A DNA stretch of 64,000 nucleotides from Limnephilus marmoratus (GCA_917880885.1 OU862923.1:25497770-25561769); one strand, 5' to 3'; shown: positions 44,443 through 54,437, numbered from the stretch's first letter. Numbers and translations are program-made. Notes: a model not told the origin generated them from the letters alone.

Positions 44443-44782
44443 GCTGAATTGAACATTGTGCCTCTTGATGAAACCGAGTGTACGCACGAAAATCAACCTT
44501 TAACCCTTGGAATGCCATTTGCCCACCGTAGTAGGGTTGATTCTGTTTTCGTAATAACTTATTTGTGTCTCGTAAAAAATACGTTTTTATTTATTGTACC
44601 GTCTCACCAGATACTTTACAAAAAATATAATTTATCCCGTGTAATTTCTTGTGATAGCTACTTATTACACTATATTCATAGAAATGTTTATTTTTCTCTG
44701 TAAATGTATAAAAATAAATGTGTTAAGTACATAATGTAAACATAATAATTGTTAAATTTAATAAAATATTTTAAATTAATAC

Positions 44783-44902
44783 TTTTTTGTTTAAAACCAC
44801 GAGAAATTAATACAGTATTAATTTGTACCCTGAAGATGCTTGAGTAAAGCGAAACCGGTCTGTTCATAAATTAATAAATCTCGTGGTTTTAAACAAAAAA
44901 AT
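44783..44902. mobile_element. Short fold-back repeat holding a hammerhead-like motif
   Basis: The outer arms TTTTTTGTTTAAAACCACGA and TCGTGGTTTTAAACAAAAAA are exact complements over about 20 bases. The interior carries H5 on plus. A related AATAATTGTTAAATTTAATA word occurs at about 44743 and again near 45006, so neighbouring DNA may be part of a larger copy. Confidence 0.75.
44820..44871 (+). ncRNA. Hammerhead-ribozyme-like motif H5
   Basis: On plus: AATTTGTACC, CTGAAGA, extra T, GCTT, GAGTA loop, AAGC, GAA, ACCGGT, C, TGTTCATAAATT. Stem II is 4 bp and stem III is the palindrome ACCGGU with a GUC triplet. Stem I pairs AATTT with AAATT beyond an internal loop. GTGGTTTTAAACAAA follows 22 bases after the predicted cut. 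Confidence 0.55.
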
Positions 44903-45119
44903 ATTTTATTTTATTAAAAATTATTATTTAAATATTTTATTTTTTTATTATAAAAAAAAAAATTAAATACATATGTTAAACCACAAAGTAATTGCTTTCT
45001 ACAATAATAATAATTGTTAAATTAATAAAATGCAGTTTCATCGTGGTTTTAGCGATGAATCCAAATATATTATTGTTATTTAATAGATTGAAGACAAGAA
45101 TCTTGATTCCAAATTCGTA

Positions 45120-45290
45120 TTTGATTGAAGAAGAAGAAAACAATAATAGTCTAAACGAAAATATGAAAGAGAACCAGACACAGAAAAAGATAATGGTCGC
45201 AACTGGGACTCGAACCCAGAACCTCTCGTCTAACCGGGACGTGCGCGTTTACCAATACCGCCATTGCCACCTTCTGTTAAACCGTCATAT
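45120..45290 (-). mobile_element. tRNA-derived SINE
   Basis: The minus strand shows a clear tRNA-like head: GGTGGCAATGGCGGTATTGG, then TAAACGCGCACGTCCCGG and GAGGTTCTGGGTTCGAGTCC, with a perfect B box GGTTCGAGTCC. The body continues TTATCTTTTTCTGTGTCTGG and shares the GAAACAGAAAAA-like tail of the elements at 5.6 and 17.9 kb. It is not a functional tRNA because the acceptor arms do not pair. Confidence 0.65.
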
Positions 45291-45716
45291 TTGATGTCCA
45301 CATCAACGATTTTAAGAGAAAATCACTTCAAATTACGGGATTTATTCACAGAATATGTAAGACATTCAAAGACCCTCAATAATTTCTAACCCTTTACAAC
45401 TTTTAAATTAGAAGTAAACGTGAAAATGGAAGCACAATTTGGAATCCGCATTGAAGCAATTATGAAAAGATTGTAGAATATCTTTAAAAATTTCTAGGAC
45501 TATTATCTTTCACTGTAGTCTACATGACCTTCTTAGATCATCCGATGTACATCTAGAATACATATATTTTATTCTCTTGACAAGCAAATAATGCTGCTAA
45601 ATATTATTGTAGCTTGACGTTACGTCCATTAAAGTAGTAGTAATAGCCAAGCGAATAAAATATATTTTAGTACGCAAGAAACATTTTTTAAGGTTCAAAA
45701 TACCTTAAAATTGAGG
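45291..45716. other. Gene-free stretch
   Basis: AT-rich; nothing recognised. Confidence 0.35.
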
Positions 45717-45720
45717 TTAA

Positions 45721-46298
45721 CCCTAGATCACTAACCTTCGTCAAAACGACGACGCGGACTCGAAAAAGGTGGTATAAATTTTGAGTGCGTCGTCGTACGC
45801 ATTCCAGATTCCGGCTAATCTCAGACGACCTGCAGCTCGCGCGGCGCACGTGTGTGTTTTTTGTGTAGGGGCCCTGTGTGGCCTGTATGCCCAAGTGCAA
45901 CAAATCCTTGTGTGGCGAACACAAACTTGAAATTTGTCACAAATGTATTAATAGTTTTTTTTTCTAAAATGTTTCTTTCTTTTGTTTATTTTATTACTTA
46001 ATTTTAATATTTTACGTCTTTGGTTTTTTTAGTTAATAAGATTTAAGCATTAAAAATTTATTTTTTTCAAATGAGTAAAAACTCTGATCTCAATTAAAAG
46101 ACTGTCAAAGTAATTAAAATGTGATTTGAGTAAATAAAAAACTTATAAACATGTTAACAAATGATTATTGTAATAATTAAGTAAAACACATATAAATATT
46201 TGATTCCATAAACCCTTAGAAGCCTCCCTTTTATACGGCGTAGCCGAAACGACGAAGGTTAGTAATAAGCGTTGTAAAATAAGGTTAGTGATCTAGGG
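45721..46298. mobile_element. piggyBac-like MITE with perfect 18-bp ends
   Basis: TTAA flanks both sides (45717-45720 and 46299-46302). The ends are CCCTAGATCACTAACCTT and its exact complement. The CCCTAGA start is like the piggyBac terminus. Inside, TCGTC words repeat (AACGACGACGC, GCGTCGTCGTACGC). No transposase is present. The perfect ends suggest it is younger than the other MITEs here. Confidence 0.85.
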
Positions 46299-46302
46299 TT
46301 AA

Positions 46303-46829
46303 AATGACGGGATATTAGCGAATCCACGTTGAATTTCTTGGCGCATTAGGGGTTAAGCACAACAGCTGCAAGGGGAACATATTCATTGTTCAACACCCTC
46401 GCTCCTTGGAATCATCAATCACGCGTACCTTCGTTTTACGTGAAAATACGAGACAAGTTTCTCTTTTTCGGCTCCAATTATTTATGTCCCCTTCACCGCA
46501 TTTCCATTGATCGATCACACCAATGCGTGGGTTATTAATATTACATGCTAGGTGTAATAATTCTACAGTTGCAACTTTATGTTTCACTTTTTTACAACAT
46601 TATATGATGAAATGCATAAAATCGGCTAAAAAGTTTTTTTTTATTCTTACTGCTGCTTTGTTAAGTTTGGGATAAGTACCCACTTGTCGATAGATGAATG
46701 CAATTATATTATCAAAATCAAAAATGACGACAGCAGGTTTTCTAATTTATTAAGATTCAGTTTTTTTTTTCATTAATTCATCACTTTACAGATTGCTTAC
46801 AATATTGTGCAACACCAAAATAGTAGTTA
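46303..46829. other. Gene-free stretch
   Basis: The minus frame at 46390-46587 shows no family resemblance. No repeat was recognised. Confidence 0.35.
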
Positions 46830-47220
46830 CCACGAAGATACTAATTTTGTTTGTGCGTCTGTAACTCCGATTCCCTGATTCGGATTATTTTCAAAATTGG
46901 ATCTGTTTTTTTTAAATAAATTCAGATAAGCGATAAAGTACCTACCTGTGATATAATATTACAGGAAATTATTTAAGTTGTCCTTTTCATATTAGAATTA
47001 TAATATCCCGCCATTTCCGCTGGTCTGCGGTGGTAAACAACAAATTTTGGTTGCGTATAAAAGTGTATCCACATAATTCTAAAATACAGAAACCATTGCG
47101 GGCATGCACACATCAAATACCCAAAGTTTCATCGCAATCGGATGAATGGTTTAGCAACGCATAGCCGACATACAAACCCAGAAACAAACATATTTTGATT
47201 TTTATATATATACTAGCAGT
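46830..47220 (+). repeat. Common insect interspersed repeat, 3' part
   Basis: Contains GTCTGTAACTCCGATTCCCT, ATCGGATGAATGGTTTAGCA and ACGCATAGCCGACATACAAA, then TTTTTATATATATACTAGC. This wording is typical of an abundant insect retroelement end. No open frame remains. Confidence 0.5.
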
Positions 47221-47276
47221 TAAAAACCGGCTCCGCAGGTTTTTGCTTCTAGGCCCTGCGGGTGGCTTTTACTAAT

Positions 47277-47700
47277 AATTTCATGATGCCTGAGCTCACT
47301 ATTGTATACAGAAACCATCGCAAGCATGCGCACAACAAATCCCAAAGTTTCATTGCAATCGGATGAACAGTTTAGCAATGCATAATTTCATGATGCCAGA
47401 GCTCTCTCGGAATATATACGGAAACCATCGCGGGCATGCGCACATGAAATCCCCAAATTTTAATCACAATCGGATGAACGGTTTAGCAATGCAAAACAAT
47501 AGCAAATTCGACTACCATAATATGGGCATGTGCCTAGCGTGGTAGTCGAATCACATAAAAACTGTATGAAAAGGTATACGATGAATAAAGAAAAGAAAAA
47601 AATGCATAATTTCAAGATGCCAGAGCTCACTATTGTATACAGAAACCATCGCGGGCATGCGCACATCAAATCCTCAAAGTTTCATCGCAATACATACGGA
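47277..47700 (+). repeat. Three related 110-120-bp units
   Basis: Each unit has TTCATGATGCCAGAGCTC, a variant of ACAGAAACCATCGCGGGCAT and AATCGGATGAACGGTTTAGC. Units start near 47277, 47386 and 47600. The second and third are separated by the structured hairpin at 47507. A fourth relative lies at 47080-47165. Confidence 0.7.
47507..47550 (+). repeat. Dispersed structured hairpin, copy 2
   Basis: The arms TTCGACTACCA and TGGTAGTCGAA pair over 11 bp and enclose GGGCATGTGCC. Compared with 20988-21029 read on minus, one arm pair has changed from C-G to T-A and the inner GGGCATGTGCCTAGC is identical. Confidence 0.7.
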
Positions 47701-47755
47701 TACACAGGGTGTCCGGGGGAAAAGTGCATTAACTTCGGGAGGTGATTCTACGTTG
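47701..47755. mobile_element. Left end of a MITE split by a LINE
   Basis: TACACAGGGTGTCCGGGGG then GTGCATTAACTTCGGGAGGT matches the ends of the MITE at 50189-50574. The remainder of this copy resumes at 48943. Confidence 0.8.
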
Positions 47756-48942
47756 TTTATTAATTAATTTTATTTATTAATTTTCAACGTCCTGATGGGC
47801 TTTTACATGACAAGTTTATAATACAGAGACAGTTTTTAAATAAAAAAGATAAACTATAAAAATATAACTAGTTAACATCATATGAAAGGTAAGTATTCAG
47901 ATAAATTTAAGGAAAGATAGTGCATTACAATAAAAGAGAAAGTTTCTAAGTTATAAATGGCATAGAAATAAACTTGTAGGTATGTTAATAATTACAAAAT
48001 TTACAGGTGACTAATTAAATGTGATGAAAAATACATGACAAAATGCAAGATACATAAAAAGAAAACGGGAATAGGTTTTTACATTGTAGATTAATATAGA
48101 AATACACAAATATATGCAATAGATCCTATGTGATGCTCCTTAGATATCAAAATATTCTACATAAAAATATTGTTCAGATATTTCTTGAATAAAGGTAAAC
48201 TTATATTAAATACATCGATATTTCAGGTGAATTTGTTCCCTAGTGTGTGTAATCGTGAAATTGGTGCATGCGTGTGGTAGTTGGTTACAGAATTATTGTT
48301 GCAGAATAATATGTTTTGCCTTGTTTCTCGAGTAGGTACTTTAAAATCAATGAGATGCAGGAGTTCACAACAATCTAATTCGGAGTGAATAATTTTAAAC
48401 AAAAAAGTTAGAGCGTTTATTTTTCTTCTGTTTTCTAGGGAATGCAATTTAAGTGTGTTTAGTAAAGATGTGTAATTAATGTGTTCAAAAGGTATGTGTA
48501 ACTTGAAGTTAATAAATCTTAAAAATTTGTGCTGCACTCTTTCGATATTTCTTATATAAATTTGATAATATGGGGACCAAACTATGGAATTGTATTCCAA
48601 TAAGCTGCGTACGAGTGACAAATATACGATTTTTTTAACTTCCAGCGAATCGAAGTCTTTAATTGTTCTGATTATAAATCCTAGTGTTTTCATGCCTTTA
48701 TTAGTTATTTGTTGTATGTGATTTATAAAGTTTAATTGGGTATCAAACACAACTCCAAGATCCCTAATTTCTGTGACTTTTTCTAAGATTTTATTATCTA
48801 TTGTGTATTTGAAAGATAGTGGGGTCTTTGTTCGACAAAATGTTAGTGTCTTACATTTATCGATATTGAGGAATAAGTTGTTTGCGACACACCAGTTTTG
48901 TAATTTGACGATGTTTGACTGTAGGATTAGGCAGTCACCTAT
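47756..48942 (-). mobile_element. 5'-truncated LINE inserted into a MITE
   Basis: A minus-strand LINE with a reverse transcriptase tail (48223-48942) and a 3' end at TTAATAAATAAAATTAATTA (47757-47785). It interrupts the MITE between GATTCTACGTT and ATGTTAGGAG; in the intact copy the junction reads GATAGTAGGTAC or GATGGTAGGAG. A short GTT-type duplication is possible but not certain. Confidence 0.75.
48223..48942 (-). pseudogene. LINE reverse transcriptase C-terminal part, open frame
   Basis: One uninterrupted minus frame reads IGDCLILQSNIVKLQNWCVA, then NNLFLNIDKCKTLTF, TEIRDLGVVFDTQLNFINHI, KIVYLSLVRSLLEYNSIVWS, VQHKFLRFINFKLHIPF and LHLIDFKVPTRETRQNI. This is the thumb and tail of a jockey/CR1-like reverse transcriptase; the catalytic palm is missing. 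Absence of stops in about 235 codons suggests a fairly recent insertion. Confidence 0.8.
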
Positions 48943-49215
48943 ATGTTAGGAGTAAAAAAGATTAATAACTTTTTCTGAAATTCCAACTTTTTTTTCCCAT
49001 ACAAAAAGATATAACTACTAAAAATCCTCCGTGTAAGGCAAAATTTACTCGATAAAGTTGCTGTTAGCTTGCCGGGCGCGATTGTTACAACGTTGCTTGG
49101 TAATAATAATGCTGCCCGCACACGCGTCTAATTTTATCTTTTTACCACAAAACTACCCCTAATAGTTGGAATTTCGAAAAAGTTATTATGCACTTTACCC
49201 CCGGACTCCCTGTAT
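48943..49215. mobile_element. Right part of the split MITE
   Basis: GGAGTAAAAAAGATTAATAAC, CATACAAAAAGATATAACTA, GCTTGCCGGGCGCGATTG and GTTGGAATTTCGAAAAAG, then TGCACTTTACCCCCGGACTC and CCTGTA, align with 50225-50574. Confidence 0.8.
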
Positions 49216-49829
49216 ATAGATTTTCTAGAGTCTGTGCTAGTATTCGTATGTAGTAAAAATCGTTTAAAATATTGTGTGTACGTGACTGTGATTTGCGAGG
49301 GTGAAATGTCTGCCAAGCGAAATAATTTTTAAAAATTTGTATGGTAGGTACTAAGAAACTCAGCAAATTAACATGGTAATATTAGTTATTCTCGATTAGG
49401 TCCAAAAGACCCCACTTTCGTTAGGCAGTCCGAATGATTTATATGAATGAAATCAACTGAATCGTATTAGACCTTTGGTAGCGACATTCAAACGCCGGTT
49501 TTCAATTTGTGGCCTTTTGGATACATCATTGAATATTCTGAATATGTTTTCCGTATTCAAAATACAAATTTAATATGTGTATCCCTTATACTATTATGAA
49601 CCAATAACGCTTTCAGGCCGAGATTTAGTTATCCGGCCAGCCATGTCTAATAGGTTTGAGCAATGACATGCCGAACGCAAGATTTGCCAACGTGATATAT
49701 AAAAGACCTTGTAGAGAGGTCATATTGGATTTTTTTAGAATTATATAATCTTAACACCATTAAAAGCTACTAAGGGAGGAAAATAATTAACACGATGAAT
49801 GGCAGTCAATTTTATTTAAAGATATTCAT
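49216..49829. other. Gene-free stretch
   Basis: AT-rich; nothing recognised. Confidence 0.35.
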
Positions 49830-50110
49830 CACGATGTGTAAGATTTTTAATCTTTTTAATCAATTAGCCAACAAACTGAATTGAACCCAGAACATTAGAG
49901 CTCTGCTCTAATCACTGGATTAACTCGATTCTATTCCCTTCGGTCATAACAGTATCATACTTCATAAGAACTACGAGCATTATCTTTTCTTCCTCTTGTA
50001 TGTATGATTGCAAGATTCTTCCCGAACTAAATGCAATCTAGATAGTGTCCTAAATAAGTACATCCATTTTTATTTTACTGTGCGACATCTATTGACTTTT
50101 CTGCGAGTAC
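49830..50110 (-). mobile_element. tRNA-derived SINE related to the 17.9 kb fold-back
   Basis: The minus-strand tRNA-like head reads GATTAGAGCAGAGCTCTAAT then GTTCTGGGTTCAATTCAG (B-box region). The flank at 49940-50100 (CATCCATTTTTATTTTACTG, TGCGACATCTATTGACTTTT) matches 18210-18250. Confidence 0.55.
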
Positions 50111-50188
50111 ATGATGAATATTTTTTTTATTTTTGGTTATAACTCAAGGAGTAAAATTTCAAATTGTAATTCTTAACCGTTGAAGATA

Positions 50189-50574
50189 ATACAGGATGTC
50201 TGGGGGTAAAGTGCATTAACTTCGGGAGGAAATTCGACATGATGGTAGGAGTAAAAAAGATTAACAACTTTTTTTGAAATTCCAAAAATATTTTTCCATA
50301 CAAAAAGACGTACCTACTAAAAATCCTTAGTGTGAGGTATGACCTTACTTGCTGAGAGCCTGCCGGGCGCCCGACTCGATTGTGATTGGCCCGTATCGTA
50401 ACAGCGGAAAATAAATAAATCTGGCCGTACACGCCGGAATGATTTAATCTTTTTACTTCAAAACTTCCCCTAAAAGTTGGAATTTCGAAAAAGGTTATTT
50501 ATCTTTTTTACTTGTAGGTACTATCATGTAGAATCACCTCCCGAAGTTAATGCACTTTACCCCCGACCCTGTAT
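50189..50574. mobile_element. Intact MITE with about 85-bp terminal inverted repeats
   Basis: The left end is ATACAGGATGTCTGGGGGTA then AAGTGCATTAACTTCGGGAG. The right end on minus is ATACAGGGTCGGGGGTAAAG then TGCATTAACTTCGGGAGG. The inverted similarity continues to about 85 bases. The interior has CCTGCCGGGCGCCCGACTCG. A second copy is split at 47701/48943. No coding capacity. Confidence 0.85.
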
Positions 50575-50774
50575 AAGCTCCCTGTATAAGACTCTCAACT
50601 GGAAATTTGAAACAGAAATATCAGAAAAAGGTACTAACGTTCAATTCCCAGATCTGACCATATCTTTTTCAGTTTTGAGTTTTCGTTTGAGGGTCATTGT
50701 CATTAATATCGAGGTCAATGATTAAATATTACTGTTTGGAGTTTTGCTTATTAAGTTTATCCAAAAATAAAAAT

Positions 50775-51235
50775 CGAGTACAGTTCATACGTGGTAGAAG
50801 TGAAACCTTCACCATACAATCTCAACCAACCCACCTTGAAAAGTGAGCTCATAATCAAAACGGCCAATGCAGTAAGGTTTCATTCTATCTCATTCTCTCG
50901 CAGGCTAAATCCGATAGATGTATGTATTTGTCTCTTTTTAGTGTCGTTTCCGTTTCGTCGAGTTTCAAATCACAACGGTGCTTAAGAAGTTTTACTACAA
51001 AAAATGAGTGCAGTTCACACGCGGTAGAAGTGAAACCATCATTCACACAATCTCAACCAATAGGAGCTTTGAAAAGTGAGCTCACAATCAAAGCAGCCAA
51101 TACGGTAAAGTTTCATTCGATCGCATTCTCTCGCAGACTAAATTCTATAGATGTATGTGTGTGTCTCTTTTTAGTATCGTTTCCGCTTCATCGAGTTGAA
51201 ATCACAATGGTACTAAAGAAGTTTCACTTCAAAAA
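50775..51235 (+). repeat. Tandem pair of about 228-bp units
   Basis: Both units carry GGTAGAAGTGAAACC, ACAATCTCAACCAA, TTGAAAAGTGAGCTCA, CATTCTCTCGCAG and TGTCTCTTTTTAGT in the same order. A single partial copy lies at 27855. Confidence 0.85.
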
Positions 51236-51361
51236 ATAATAGGTATTGCAAGTTATGACATGTCTAAGTTTTCTTTAGGTAGAATAGAATTCAGTGTAAA
51301 GAATAGTGATAGAAAAATGTATACGAGCACCGTAAAAAAGAGATAAATAATATATAATATA

Positions 51362-51466
51362 CCAGACAAAGCTGTAGCACTAGACAAAGCTGTAGCACTA
51401 GACAAAGCTGTAGCACTAGACAAAGCTGTAGCACTAGACAAAACTGTAGCACTGGACAAAGCTGTA
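51362..51466. repeat. 18-bp tandem array
   Basis: About 5.8 units of AGACAAAGCTGTAGCACT with very few changes. The alanine/serine/threonine frame on minus is a reading of this array. Confidence 0.95.
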
Positions 51467-51625
51467 TTGAGGCAGAACCTTTATCTAAATTAATTAATTT
51501 ACAAAAACATATAGCAGATTAGTTTTAAATAATAACGCTACGTATAAGCTTGCCCTGAAGAAGGAACGTTTATTCTGAAACCGGTCGGATTTACTCATTA
51601 TATAAGTGGTTCAAACAAAGTTGAA
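51467..51625 (+). repeat. Repeat flank of hammerhead-like motif H6
   Basis: TTAGTTTTAAATAATAACGC precedes the motif and AAGTGGTTCAAACAAAGTTG follows it, the same downstream box as at H5 and the 27.6 kb arm. TTAAATAATAACG also recurs at about 51638, so the unit may be bounded by a direct repeat. Confidence 0.5.
51553..51588 (+). ncRNA. Hammerhead-ribozyme-like motif H6
   Basis: On plus: CC, CTGAAGA, extra A, GGAA, a 6-base loop, TTCT, GAA, ACCGGT, C, GG. Stem II is 4 bp with one G-U pair. Stem III is the palindrome ACCGGU with a GUC triplet. Stem I is weaker here: CC/GG, then TATAA/TTATA beyond a large internal loop. Confidence 0.5.
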
Positions 51626-51639
51626 TTGTTTCATTTATT

Positions 51640-52224
51640 TAAATAATAACGTTTAAAAGACCATATCTAAAAGGTCAGGTAGGTACTTCCCAACCTTCAT
51701 CTTTCCCATCTTCTTTTTTAAGTCGAAACCGCTCACCACAGATATCTAAATCAAGTCGAGTGCGTATACCGAGAATTGCTCTTTTAATTTCCGCGTGAAT
51801 TTTTTGTTGTTTGGAGTGTTCTTCTGGTAAATTTCATATCATTGGCTCGGTATAAAAAGTGGATCCATTATTGAAAACACCTGGCATGTTTATGTAGGCT
51901 ATGTAAGAACACTTCACATGAACCCTTCTCCCTTCCACCGATCATAAATCAACCTTTTTATAAATTGCCCTAAAAGAAAGGCAATAATGGCGTACCCCGC
52001 ATCGCCTACCTAATGCCGAACACACTTAAGAGCCTGATAAAAGTACGATAATAACGGATTTTCACTCTATTTAAAGCCGATATTATATTAATACATTAAT
52101 CTTAATAATGTTCAAAAGGTTCAATAATGCTTTATGTGTATTTTATTGGCTTCAAAATAAAAACATGTTTCTCAGGCTATTTTACCGCAGTGGAAATTTC
52201 ATCATAAGTTTTGATTTAAGTCTC
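51640..52224. other. Gene-free stretch
   Basis: Nothing recognised. No frame of note. Confidence 0.35.
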
Positions 52225-54437
52225 TTTTAACGCACGTTACCTTGGAATATCGTGAAAAATCTAACGCCGCACAGTGTTTCGTTTCATACAGCTAGACAGA
52301 AAACAGTTACTTTGGAATTCTTGAAAAATGACGTCATGGGGATATTAACAGGTAGTTAACCGGTCACCAACTTAAGCAGATATATGCGTTAGAAATACGA
52401 CAGCAGTCAAGTACAATAAGCGTGTTTATACGTCAACGCGTGTGTCTCCATAGAAATCGTTCTAACTCCGTTATTCTTTTAGTGACATCCCTAAAACAAA
52501 AAGTAAAAGGTCGATAGTAGACCAAGCTGTACATCCCTGTTCAAGTTGTCCATAGAAATACATAACTATAATATTCTGTCATTCGCGCAATCTGACACAT
52601 AATTTTTCCCGCCAAATTTCGCCCGCGGCGGCTCGACCGCGTTCGATATTGTTAATTTTTATTTAATATTTTTATTTGAAATGATAAAAAAGTGAGGTGA
52701 CAAAAGTGTTTATATACACTTATACAATATAATAAGTTGTTTACATAATCTGTGATTTTAGTGCCGTTTTCACATAAAAAACATCACGTGAGTCATTTTT
52801 ACATTTTTTTAGAGCTTTAATTGTGAAGCGGTAATAACACAAAGTTTTCGTTAAGAGCGTTTAACCAGCCAGCGGACGAAAATCCACATTTCGTCGAAAG
52901 TTGTTCTTCCGATCGTGCAGGGCGGTTACAATGAGAAAGATTAATTATTCTCCGTACCAGCGTTTTTAAATTATAACTCAATATCGAATTTATTTCAATC
53001 CAAATTAGCTTTAATTTATACCTTTATCCAAAAATTCTGAAAGGCGTGATGATAAAACTATTAAAATAGTGTACTTTTTGTAGTTATTTTTTGATTATAA
53101 GTATTTATCATTTTTCAATAATGTCTAAATTTAATAAGAATGTTAAAAAAATCTGAAATATATTAGTTTGTAAGTGCGCAAATAAATACACAAATGGACC
53201 AATTTTCGTCAAGAAACACATGTACGTACATATTTTTTAATGATTTTATTGAAACTAAAATTAAAATTCTAATACATAACTCTGCTAGATAATGTATTGA
53301 TTTATTTTACTGCATGATTACATTTTTTAAAATGGGTGTGGTATAATACAAAAACTTTTTTGAAAATTTAACAAATCTGCCAACGACCTATGGAATAACC
53401 TTATTATACAAAAAATTTTTAAAAAATCTAAAAATTTATTACATAACTTCACTAGATAAATGAACAATCTTTCGAAATCCATTTATAATTTTTTGTGGAA
53501 AAGAGTCAATACGTCTAAAAACTTTTTTGAAAATGACGTATTTCCGGCTTTCTCTGGTAATGCCCTCTTAAATGTCATTTCGTTTGAGACATCACAAGCG
53601 AATATTCGCGAAAATTCGGAGGGGTTAATATGACAAATCCAATTTTAATTGGCGTAATTAATGCACGGGTTGACTCATACCAGAGCCCCAAAGTTAGGTA
53701 ATTTTCAGTTGATTTCATTCAAATCTTGTCGCGCGAGCAAGTTTGTTTATGTGTTTAAAGTGTTTTGTTTTGGTTTTAAAAAAAATGGAGGCTACTTTGG
53801 AAGGTATGTAGTATGTTTTCTTTTTGTAAAATTTTAATATAAAAAAACAGTTTTTTTTTTTAATAATGTTTAACTTGAGTGTTTTTATACGGTTTAAAAA
53901 TATTTAGTTTCTAGCTACTCGGATAAGGTATCAAAAGGATAGTATTTTTTTTTGTAGATCGAACAATTATTTTTCTATTCAAATCATTTTTGCTCATTAA
54001 TGCTCACCGATCACATTTTATCATTTCACAGGCACCAAATACCAGATTTCCAGGCAGGAATTGTTCGACACACGGAGGAGTTCTAGGGAATATATAATTA
54101 TATTTTAAGTAAATTTGAACTTCAAAATCTCAGTGCAAGCAGTGAAACAAATTTGAAAAGCCAAATACAGTTAATATCTTTGAATATAAGCAAAAAGTTT
54201 ATCGCCTCCTGTCGGATTCTCGAAAGATTTGTTGTTAATTTTTGTGAGTGGCAAAAAAAAATATTAATCACTTTCAACCCAAATTTTCAATAATTTCAGA
54301 TTAAGTACTCCCCACAAGAGGGTTCTAAATACTTTATTATTATCTAAGAGTTTTTTCCGTCTAGCTTGTATGAAACGAAACATTGTGCGCCGTCTAACAA
54401 AACTTGCTGTTAATGCTCACGCTAACGCGCGTTAAAA
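52225..54437. mobile_element. 2.2 kb element with about 80-bp terminal inverted repeats
   Basis: The left end is TTTTAACGCACGTTACCTTG and then TGTTTCGTTTCATACAGCTA. The right end on minus is TTTTAACGCGCGTTAGCGTG and then TGTTTCGTTTCATACAAGCT. The interior includes R750 copy 2. No transposase frame is seen, so it would be nonautonomous. Confidence 0.7.
52850..53580 (-). repeat. Dispersed noncoding repeat R750, copy 2
   Basis: Inverted relative to 2670-3410: TTTCGTCGAAAGTTGTTCTT, TAAGTGCGCAAATAAATACA, GGACCAATTTTCGTCAAG and GGAAAAGAGTCAATACGTCT. It sits in the middle of the element at 52225-54437. Confidence 0.7.

Noticed and set aside
45180..45270. Possible functional tRNA gene on minus
   Set aside because: B box is perfect but acceptor and D arms do not pair properly, and a SINE body follows.
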